Below are positions 1 through 5,150 of a stretch of DNA of 6,165 nt, piece after piece. The notes beneath the pieces are model-generated. The model worked only from the letters and a program-made list of their open reading frames with translations, was not told the DNA's origin and did no database searches. Both the position numbers and the translations under genes were made by a program. Position 1 is the first letter of the stretch. The number at the start of each line of letters is the position of its first letter. Source of the stretch: Deltaproteobacteria bacterium (GTDB lineage Bacteria > Myxococcota_A > UBA796 > UBA2385); NCBI GenBank assembly GCA_016845285.1, contig JAERSX010000314.1:1-6165 (forward strand), given 5' to 3'.

Positions 1-414
1 GGGGTAGAAGGCCTCGTAGTGCTCTGGGTAGGGCAAGGACTCATCGGCGCCCTCGATGTCTTCTTCGCCATGCGCCACGCTGGGGCTGCTGGTGTAGACC
101 AGCTTGCCGATGCCGAGGCTGTCGCAGGCCTCCAGAACCCGGCGTGTGCCCACCACGTTGGGCTGGTAGAAGCTGTCCCAGCTGCCCCAGGAGCCCGGCC
201 GGGCCGCCACGTGGAAGATGACCTCGCAGCCCTCCGCGGCGGCCTGGACCACGCCCTCTGCGCACATGTCCCCCTGGCGCACATCGACGCCGAGCTGCGC
301 GAGATGGGGGTAGGCACCCCGGTTCAGGCTCACCACCTCGTCGCCTCGGGCCCGCAGCTTCTTGGCGATGGCCGTGCCGAGGAAGCCACCGCCACCGGTG
401 ATGAGCGCCTTCAC
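1..414 (-). CDS. oleD: OleD, NAD(P)H-dependent 2-alkyl-3-ketoalkanoic acid reductase (partial, C-terminus beyond left edge)
   Basis: OleD reduces the 2-alkyl-3-keto acid released by OleA to the 2-alkyl-3-hydroxy acid that OleC uses, in cytoplasmic olefin biosynthesis. The 138 visible residues begin directly at a Rossmann fold. The nucleotide-binding loop GGGGFLG is at residues 7-13. Further extended-SDR (3-beta-HSD-like) marks are HVAA at 68-71, NVVGT at 86-90 and YTSSPS at 107-112. The window ends at Y137-P138, which should be the start of the catalytic YxxxK, so the Lys and the C-terminal half are missing. The start is GTG at 414-412, overlapping the oleC stop as GTGA. No good Shine-Dalgarno precedes it, so translation probably depends on coupling to oleC. 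The order oleB-oleC-oleD strongly supports the name; without it one would say only NAD-dependent epimerase/dehydratase. Confidence 0.9.
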   Translation of the reverse strand, partial: MKALITGGGGFLGTAIAKKLRARGDEVVSLNRGAYPHLAQLGVDVRQGDMCAEGVVQAAAEGCEVIFHVAARPGSWGSWDSFYQPNVVGTRRVLEACDSLGIGKLVYTSSPSVAHGEEDIEGADESLPYPEHYEAFYP

Positions 415-2243
415 GGGCGGGGCTGCTTGTCGGCCCAGCCGGAGAGCTGGGGCCGGTTGATCTTGGCGTTGTGGCGGATGTCGACCGGAAAGCCCGGGTG
501 GACGAAGAAGGTGTGGATGTCGGCGGTGTGCGGGTGGGCTCCGCCGAGCGCCTTCAGCTCCTCGAACAGCGCGGCAGGTGGGGTGCCCGCGGCCGACGCC
601 TCCAGCTCGACCACGATGGCGGCCTCGCGCACCTCGGCGTGCACACCCTCGCAGGCGCCAGCTCGCGTGAGGCGTGCCGACCAGGCGTCCGGGTGGGGCA
701 CCTCGACCTCCTGGCGAGATCCGCTGGTTGACAGGCCCACCAGGGCCGCCCGGTAGACCTTCGGATGCGCCGCGAAGACTGCCTCGGATGGCACCGAGAA
801 TCGCGGCCCCGTCGGCGTCTCCACCCGATGGGACTTGCGGCCACACATCCAGAGACGCCCCTGGTCGTCGAGGTAGCCGAGGTCGCCCATGCGGTGCCAG
901 AAGCTGCCGTCCTCGGCGGGGATCTTGGCCTGTGTCGTGCTGGCCTCCCGGTTGTAGTAGCGAGGGCTCACACAGGGTCCGCGCACCACGATCTCGCCCA
1001 AGGTGCCGCGCGGCTGGAGCAGCTGGGCCGACCACCGCGCGATGGGGCGATCGTCTACGGCGATGATGCCGATCTGCACGTCGCCTACGGGCTCGCCGAC
1101 ACACACCCCCGCGCCCTGAGCCGTCTTGGCACCGGTCTCGCCGAGCACCGTGCGGCTGTCGACGCTGGCCACCGGAAGCGACTCCGTGGCGCCGTAGGGG
1201 GTCACCAGGACCGCGTCGTCGCCCAACAGCGAGAGCATGCGCTCCATGGTCGACGCCGGCACGGGTGCCCCGGCCGACACCACCCGCTTGAGCGTCGGCA
1301 GCCGGATCCCCTGAGCCTCACCGGCCCGGCTCACGGTGTTGAGGAGGGCGGGGCTGCCGAACATGTTGGTGACGCCGAAGTCTTCGATGGCAGCGAAGAT
1401 CTTCTGTGGGTCCACCTCGGCGGGCTTGGTGAAGTCCATGTCGGGCACGACGGTGGTCATGCCGAAGGCCGGATCGAAGAGCGCGAAGAGCGGGAAGGTG
1501 GGCAGGTCCACCTCGCCGGGCTGGATGTCGTAGGCCTCACGGATGGCCTCCACCTGCGCGGCAAAGGTGCGGTGCTGGTAGACAGCGCCCTTGGGCACGC
1601 CGGTGCTCCCGCTGGTGAAGAGCACCGCCGCCGGGTCCTCGGCCTTGGTGTCGGCCATCTCGTAGGGGGCGCCCTCGAGGGCCGCCCGGCCGGCCGCCTT
1701 GACCTCCAGCAGGGTCTGTCCGCCCCACCAGAGCTTGCTCCCCACGGTGATGAGGGTGCGGACGCTGCCCTTGCCCCACCCCAGGATGGACCGTGCCGCG
1801 TGCGCCGCCGTGATGCCGATGAAGGCCTCTGGCTCGGCCTCGGCGAGGCAGATCTTGAGCGGCTTGAGCCCGATGCCCGGATCGACGATGACCGGCACCG
1901 CCCCGGCCTTGAAGATGCCGAACGTGAGCGCGAAGAACTCGAGGCTGGGCTTCACCATGAGCGCGGCGCGGGTGCCACGGCCCACCCCGGCGAGCTCGAG
2001 ACCGCGCGCGATGACGTCGCTGTGCTGGTCGAGCTGGCGGTAGGTGTAGTGGGTGTAGGCGACCTTGCCGTGGGGGTCGATGCCGTGGGGGTACTTGATG
2101 GCCACCGCATAGGGCTGCTGCTGCGCCATCTCGACGAGGGCACGGGCGATGTTGACCGGACTTCCGTCCGGGAACCGGACCACCCAGCGCTCGGCGCCCA
2201 CTGTCGGGGCGAGGGCCGACTGGGCATCGGCCACCGTGCTCAC
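411..2243 (-). CDS. oleC: OleC, beta-lactone synthetase (acyl-AMP ligase / ANL superfamily)
   Basis: OleC uses ATP to activate the 2-alkyl-3-hydroxy acid from OleD and closes it to a beta-lactone. It belongs to the adenylate-forming (ANL) superfamily but does not make a CoA thioester. The 610-residue protein shows the P-loop TSGSTGVPKG (210-219), YGATES (350-355), GDLGYLD (453-459), CGRKSHR (467-473) and the C-terminal lysine in NAKINR (K594). The N-terminal AMP-binding domain spans roughly 25-465. The start is GTG at 2243-2241, with GGAG five bases upstream and a 4-base GTGA overlap with the oleB stop. The frame is open further upstream, but that part lies inside oleB. The C-terminal domain carries an extra stretch at about 507-541, between ALVGL and AIVVELE, so the protein looks longer than the roughly 550-580 residues I recall for the family. 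A generic fatty-acyl-CoA/AMP ligase is the alternative, made unlikely by the neighbours. Confidence 0.93.
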   Translation of the reverse strand: MSTVADAQSALAPTVGAERWVVRFPDGSPVNIARALVEMAQQQPYAVAIKYPHGIDPHGKVAYTHYTYRQLDQHSDVIARGLELAGVGRGTRAALMVKPSLEFFALTFGIFKAGAVPVIVDPGIGLKPLKICLAEAEPEAFIGITAAHAARSILGWGKGSVRTLITVGSKLWWGGQTLLEVKAAGRAALEGAPYEMADTKAEDPAAVLFTSGSTGVPKGAVYQHRTFAAQVEAIREAYDIQPGEVDLPTFPLFALFDPAFGMTTVVPDMDFTKPAEVDPQKIFAAIEDFGVTNMFGSPALLNTVSRAGEAQGIRLPTLKRVVSAGAPVPASTMERMLSLLGDDAVLVTPYGATESLPVASVDSRTVLGETGAKTAQGAGVCVGEPVGDVQIGIIAVDDRPIARWSAQLLQPRGTLGEIVVRGPCVSPRYYNREASTTQAKIPAEDGSFWHRMGDLGYLDDQGRLWMCGRKSHRVETPTGPRFSVPSEAVFAAHPKVYRAALVGLSTSGSRQEVEVPHPDAWSARLTRAGACEGVHAEVREAAIVVELEASAAGTPPAALFEELKALGGAHPHTADIHTFFVHPGFPVDIRHNAKINRPQLSGWADKQPRP

Positions 2244-3148
2244 GTCGTCTCCGGGGGCGGCGCCACCGGGTGGGCATCCACGAAGGACCGCACCTCGGCG
2301 GCGATCTCCTCGGGCGCGTCCTCGAGCACGTAGTGGCCGCAGTCGGGGTAGCGAACCACGCGGGCGTGGGGGAAGCGCCGCTCCCACTCTTCGAGGAAGG
2401 CCAGGTCGAAGACGAAGTCCTTCTCGCCCCAGATGAGGAGCGTGGGCGTCTCGGAGAAGCGGTCCAGGCGCTCCGAGGTCTCCGACACGATGTCGAAGCC
2501 CGGGTCTCCTTGCCGCAGGGGAATGTCCTGGACGAAGCGAAGGGTGGCGATGCGCTCGGACCAGTTGGCGTACGGCGCGGTGTAGGCCGCTGCCAGGCTC
2601 TTGGACATGGGCTTGCGGGTCACGCAGGTGCGGGTGGCCCCCCAGGAGAAGGCGTTGAAGCCGCGCACCAGCAAGGCGCCCACCGGCGTGTTGCGCACGA
2701 GCCAGACGCTGGGCGGGAGCTTGAGCCCCTTGGGGTTGTGGAAGGCCGCGGTGTTGAGCATCACCAGACGCTTCACCCGCTCGGCATGGCGGGCCGCCCA
2801 GGCCATGCTGATCATCCCGCCCCAGTCGTGGGCGATGACGGTGACGTCGTCCAGACCGAGGTGATCGACGAGGCGGGTCAGGTCGTCGACCCGGCTCCCC
2901 AGCGTGTAGCTGTAGGCGTCGTCGCCGGGCTTGTCGGACAGGCCCATGCCGATGTGATCGGGCACGATCACCCGGTGATCGGTCGACAGCTCAGCCACGA
3001 GTCGCCGCCAGTACAGGGACCAGCTGGGGTTCCCGTGCACCATGATGACCGCCGGCCCGCTCCCCTCATCGAGGTAGTGGAGCTTGTGGCCGTCGAGATC
3101 CAGGTACTTGCCCTGGTATGGGTAATGTTCAGCGGGGACGGTCCGCAT
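2240..3148 (-). CDS. oleB: OleB, beta-lactone decarboxylase (haloalkane dehalogenase-like alpha/beta hydrolase)
   Basis: OleB catalyses the last step of olefin biosynthesis, removing CO2 from the cis-beta-lactone made by OleC to give the cis-alkene. The 302-residue protein is a full-length alpha/beta hydrolase of the haloalkane dehalogenase type. The oxyanion motif HGNP is at 38-41. The nucleophile is D108 in AHDWGG, with the adjacent W109 typical of this branch. The catalytic acid is probably D244 in GEKDFVFD, and the catalytic base is H272 in CGHYVLED. A cap domain fills about 140-225. The start is ATG at 3148-3146 with GAGGAG (3157-3162) eight bases upstream. It is the first gene of the visible operon and overlaps oleC by GTGA. 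It is separate from oleC, unlike the fused oleBC known from some actinobacteria. On sequence alone it could be called a haloalkane dehalogenase; the context makes OleB the better name. Confidence 0.92.
   Translation of the reverse strand: MRTVPAEHYPYQGKYLDLDGHKLHYLDEGSGPAVIMVHGNPSWSLYWRRLVAELSTDHRVIVPDHIGMGLSDKPGDDAYSYTLGSRVDDLTRLVDHLGLDDVTVIAHDWGGMISMAWAARHAERVKRLVMLNTAAFHNPKGLKLPPSVWLVRNTPVGALLVRGFNAFSWGATRTCVTRKPMSKSLAAAYTAPYANWSERIATLRFVQDIPLRQGDPGFDIVSETSERLDRFSETPTLLIWGEKDFVFDLAFLEEWERRFPHARVVRYPDCGHYVLEDAPEEIAAEVRSFVDAHPVAPPPETT
2249..2252 (-). promoter_or_regulatory. Shine-Dalgarno deciding the oleC GTG start
   Basis: On the minus strand GGAG is followed by the five-base spacer ACGAC and then GTG at 2243-2241. 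The site lies within the last codons of oleB, and the GTG shares GTGA with the oleB TGA. It therefore selects this GTG over in-frame upstream codons that would extend OleC into oleB. Confidence 0.7.
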
Positions 3149-3200
3149 GGGCGTGACTCCTCGGCCCCCCTGGGTAACCGCGCCCCGGGATGACGGCGCC

Positions 3201-3218
3201 CCGACATACGGTGTCTGG
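3201..3218. promoter_or_regulatory. Imperfect inverted repeat in the oleB / NTF2-like divergent intergenic region (possible operator)
   Basis: The 106-base gap at 3149-3254 separates two divergent starts and must hold the promoters for both directions. I cannot pick convincing -35/-10 boxes on either strand. The most structured element is an imperfect dyad, CCGACA-TACGG-TGTCTGG, with GACA at 3203-3206 and TGTC at 3212-3215. Its size and central position suit a dimeric repressor, but the arms are only four to six bases and could arise by chance. Confidence 0.22.
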
Positions 3219-3254
3219 TCTCACCGGGTAGCCTGAGCGTCGAGGAAGACTCCG

Positions 3255-3719
3255 ATGTCCACCGACCCCACGACCCGCTCCACCGACACCGACGCCCACG
3301 CCCACGCATCCGTGGAGGCCGCCAACACGGCCTTGTACGCCGCCTTCGAGGCCCTCGACTTCCGTGCCATGGAGGCGCTGTGGGCCCACACGCCCGACGT
3401 GGTCTGCGTGCACCCGGGCTGGGAGCCGCTCTCGGGCTGGCCGGCTGTCCGCGAGTCCTGGCGCGCGATCATCGCGAACACCGGGTACATGCGCATCCGC
3501 CCGAGCGAGGTGGAGGTCCACATGGAAGGGCCCGTGGGACGGGTCCTCTGCATCGAGAACCTCTACACGATCATGGGCGCTCAGGCGGTCCACAGCCGGG
3601 TGGCCGCCACCAACGTCTTCCGCCACACCCCCGAGGGCTGGCGCCTGGTGCTCCACCACGGCTCGCCCATCAGCTCGGAAGCCGGCCAGATCCCCGAGAC
3701 CGAGCCGGGCCTCAGCTGA
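3255..3719 (+). CDS. SnoaL-like / NTF2-fold domain protein of unknown function
   Basis: This is a complete 154-residue cone-fold protein of the SnoaL_3/DUF4440 kind. An N-terminal helix (about 18-45, SVEAANTALYAAFEALDFRA) is followed by LWAHTPDVVCVHPGWEPLSG (42-61), then WPAVRESWRAIIANT (62-76). Beta strands follow and finish in TPEGWRLVLHHGSP (125-138), the usual closing strand of this family. The first about 17 residues are Thr/Asp/His-rich and probably disordered. Members of this fold include isomerases, cyclases, hydrolases and pure binding proteins, so the fold does not give a reaction. The start is ATG at 3255 with GAGGA (3242-3246) eight bases upstream. It is divergent from oleB, so shared regulation is possible but unproven. 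I see no signal peptide or membrane segment. Confidence 0.88.
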   Translation: MSTDPTTRSTDTDAHAHASVEAANTALYAAFEALDFRAMEALWAHTPDVVCVHPGWEPLSGWPAVRESWRAIIANTGYMRIRPSEVEVHMEGPVGRVLCIENLYTIMGAQAVHSRVAATNVFRHTPEGWRLVLHHGSPISSEAGQIPETEPGLS

Positions 3720-3720
3720 C

Positions 3721-3738
3721 GGCCTCCGAAGCGAGGCC
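3721..3738. terminator. Hairpin between convergent stop codons (possible bidirectional terminator)
   Basis: A perfect six-base inverted repeat, GGCCTC at 3721-3726 and GAGGCC at 3733-3738, encloses a six-base loop (CGAAGC). It fills the gap between the SnoaL-like TGA (3717-3719) and the HAD gene TGA on the other strand (3741-3739). There is no T-tract on either side, so it is not a canonical intrinsic terminator. Placement and symmetry suggest it ends or stabilises both transcripts. Confidence 0.5.
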
Positions 3739-4494
3739 TCACCCCAGGTCAGATGACCGCAAGAAGCCCGTGATCTGCGGGATGTCCGGGTGAGGCAGAT
3801 CGGGTGCCGGCGAGTGGTCGGTGGCGAGGAAGACCGTGAGCGCGTCCGGGAAGCGCTCGCGGTAGAGGTTCACGTTGCGGGGCTCGTTGTCGAGAAAGAG
3901 CACCGGCTTGCCCAGCGTCACAGCCAGGACAGCAGCGTCAGCCTTGTAGGCGGTGTCGTCGCCCACCATTCCCGTCTTCATGATGAGCGTGTGCCGTGGT
4001 CTGTGAAGCGGAAAGCCGAAGTCGCGCAGGCTCCGCTCGGTGCCCAGACGCATCTCCTCGTGGCGGGCCGTGAGGTACGCGATGGCCAGGCCAGCGGCAG
4101 CGCAGGCACGCACCAGCGACGCCGCGCCAGGCATCGCTCGATCGTGGCGGCAGGCCTCGCTGCGGAAGAAGTGGCGAAACCAGTGCCCGCGGATCCGCCC
4201 GTAGTGCGCATCCACGAGCCCGGCGTCCACGCCCGCACGTGTCAGGGTGCTGCGAAGATCCCAGTCCCTGATGTGGTGGGCTTCGACCCGGTGCAGGCTG
4301 TGCCAGCCGGTCTGGCTCGCCAGCTCCTGAAGGATTCGGACCTGGCGATGGCGGTTGTCCACCAGGCACCCGTCCAGGTCGAAGACGCCGACGCCATCGG
4401 GGCCTGCGGCAGCAGCCACGGCTGCGATACGACCGAGTACCGCGTCCTGTTCGGAGCTGGTAGAGAGGGGCAAGTGGCCGGCAGGTGGGGTCAT
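3739..4494 (-). CDS. HAD-superfamily hydrolase (probable phosphatase, substrate unknown)
   Basis: A 251-residue cytoplasmic haloacid-dehalogenase-fold protein with all four motifs. Motif I is FDLDGCLVD (38-46), with nucleophile D39 and acid/base D41. Motif II is the Thr of YLTARHE (140-146). Motif III is a lysine, probably K184 in AYKADA. Motif IV is FLDNEPRN (200-207), contributing Mg2+-binding Asp and Asn. Between motifs I and II lies an insertion of about 90 residues, rich in His, Arg and Trp, the position of a C1-type cap that would define the substrate. ATG at 4494-4492 is chosen because GGAG (4503-4500) sits five bases upstream; an adjacent ATG at 4497 is too close to it. The frame stays open upstream to 4836, but that extension is Arg/Pro-rich and overlaps the folE-like gene antisense. 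The gene is divergent from folE. The motifs make the superfamily sure, the substrate not. Confidence 0.87.
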   Translation of the reverse strand: MTPPAGHLPLSTSSEQDAVLGRIAAVAAAAGPDGVGVFDLDGCLVDNRHRQVRILQELASQTGWHSLHRVEAHHIRDWDLRSTLTRAGVDAGLVDAHYGRIRGHWFRHFFRSEACRHDRAMPGAASLVRACAAAGLAIAYLTARHEEMRLGTERSLRDFGFPLHRPRHTLIMKTGMVGDDTAYKADAAVLAVTLGKPVLFLDNEPRNVNLYRERFPDALTVFLATDHSPAPDLPHPDIPQITGFLRSSDLG

Positions 4495-4499
4495 CATCA

Positions 4500-4503
4500 C
4501 TCC
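4500..4503 (-). promoter_or_regulatory. Shine-Dalgarno deciding the HAD gene start
   Basis: GGAG on the minus strand lies five bases before ATG at 4494-4492 and two bases before ATG at 4497-4495. The spacing favours 4494. The site argues against the much longer open frame that begins at 4836. Confidence 0.55.
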
Positions 4504-4567
4504 ACGGGCAGGCCTAGCACGTCGACCCGGGCCAGCCATCCAGGCCATGGCTGTGGTTAGGTCTCTT

Positions 4568-4574
4568 GGGGAGA
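4568..4574 (+). promoter_or_regulatory. Strong Shine-Dalgarno deciding the folE-like TTG start
   Basis: GGGGAGA is followed by a six-base spacer and TTG at 4581. No ATG is available in frame near the conserved region, and an earlier in-frame TTG at 4566 would place this purine run inside the gene. The rest of the gap (4495-4567) must hold the promoters for the divergent HAD and folE-like genes, but I see no convincing -35/-10 pair. Confidence 0.65.
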
Positions 4575-4580
4575 ATCTCC

Positions 4581-5150
4581 TTGGCGCGTAGTCCCACCAA
4601 GTCCACCGGCGCGGGGTCCGACCTCTCGGCGCCCTCGGTCGAGCAGGCGGCAACCCACCTACGAGCGGCGCTCGACGCGCTGGGCCTGGGGGACGATCCC
4701 GAGCTGGCCACGACCCCCGAGCGGGTCGCCGAGATGTTGTCCGGCTTCCGCGCCGATCAGCCCGCGCCTCGACCTGTGCCCATCCCGACCGAATCACGAG
4801 ATCCCATCGTGATCCGCGGTCTGCCCTACCACTCACTGTGTGCCCACCACCTCTTGCCGTTCTTCGGCACCTGCGACATCGCCGTGCGGCCCGCCGGCAG
4901 CATCGTGGGCCTGGGCTGGTACGCCCGCATCCTCGACCACTTCAGCCGGCAGCCACAGCTCCAGGAGCGGCTCGCAGACCAGGTGGCCGGCGTCATCAGC
5001 ACCGAGCTCGGCGCCGTCGGCGTGATCGTTCGTCTCGAGGCGCGGCAGCTCTGCGTCGAGATGCGAGGCGCCCGCAGCTCGGGCCGCTACACGGTCACGG
5101 CCCGTCGGGGTGAGGTCGACGGACGACTCGAGGGAGCCATCGCCGGATGA
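4581..5150 (+). CDS. folE: Divergent GTP cyclohydrolase I (FolE) family protein
   Basis: FolE normally converts GTP to 7,8-dihydroneopterin triphosphate, the first step to folate and pterins, as a zinc-dependent decamer. This 189-residue protein has TPERVAEML (45-53), zinc ligands C87 and H90 in SLCAHHLLPFFG (85-96, with H89 kept), QPQLQERL (124-131) and third zinc ligand C158 in LCVEMRGAR (157-165). It is odd at substrate positions. Where typical FolE has GLSK..R, this has GLGWYAR (110-116), losing the Ser and Lys that contact the triphosphate in E. coli (S135, K136). The active-site His two before the third zinc ligand (E. coli H179) is Gln156. E152 and R185 equivalents (E129, R162) remain. 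The first 20 residues are low-complexity. The start is TTG at 4581. It is translationally coupled to the downstream kinase-like gene by an ATGA overlap. Family membership is sure; GTP cyclohydrolase activity is doubtful, and the symbol names the family only. Confidence 0.88.
   Translation: MARSPTKSTGAGSDLSAPSVEQAATHLRAALDALGLGDDPELATTPERVAEMLSGFRADQPAPRPVPIPTESRDPIVIRGLPYHSLCAHHLLPFFGTCDIAVRPAGSIVGLGWYARILDHFSRQPQLQERLADQVAGVISTELGAVGVIVRLEARQLCVEMRGARSSGRYTVTARRGEVDGRLEGAIAG

Noticed and set aside
765..2333. A 522-codon open frame on the plus strand opposite oleC
   Set aside because: It is antisense to a gene with clear catalytic motifs and has Gly/His/Asp/Arg-rich low-complexity composition with no recognisable domain. 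High-GC genes commonly leave such shadow frames open.
2244..2387. A 48-residue upstream extension of OleC
   Set aside because: It overlaps the C-terminal coding part of oleB and is Arg/Gly/Pro-rich, while a GTG with a well-placed GGAG exists at 2243.
3790..4560. A 256-codon plus-strand frame opposite the HAD gene
   Set aside because: No domain or motif is visible, and the opposite strand holds all four HAD motifs in the same interval.
4498..4836. N-terminal extension of the HAD frame by about 113 residues
   Set aside because: The extension is Arg/Pro-rich, lies antisense to the conserved part of the folE-like gene, and a GGAG-preceded ATG at 4494 gives a normal-length HAD protein.
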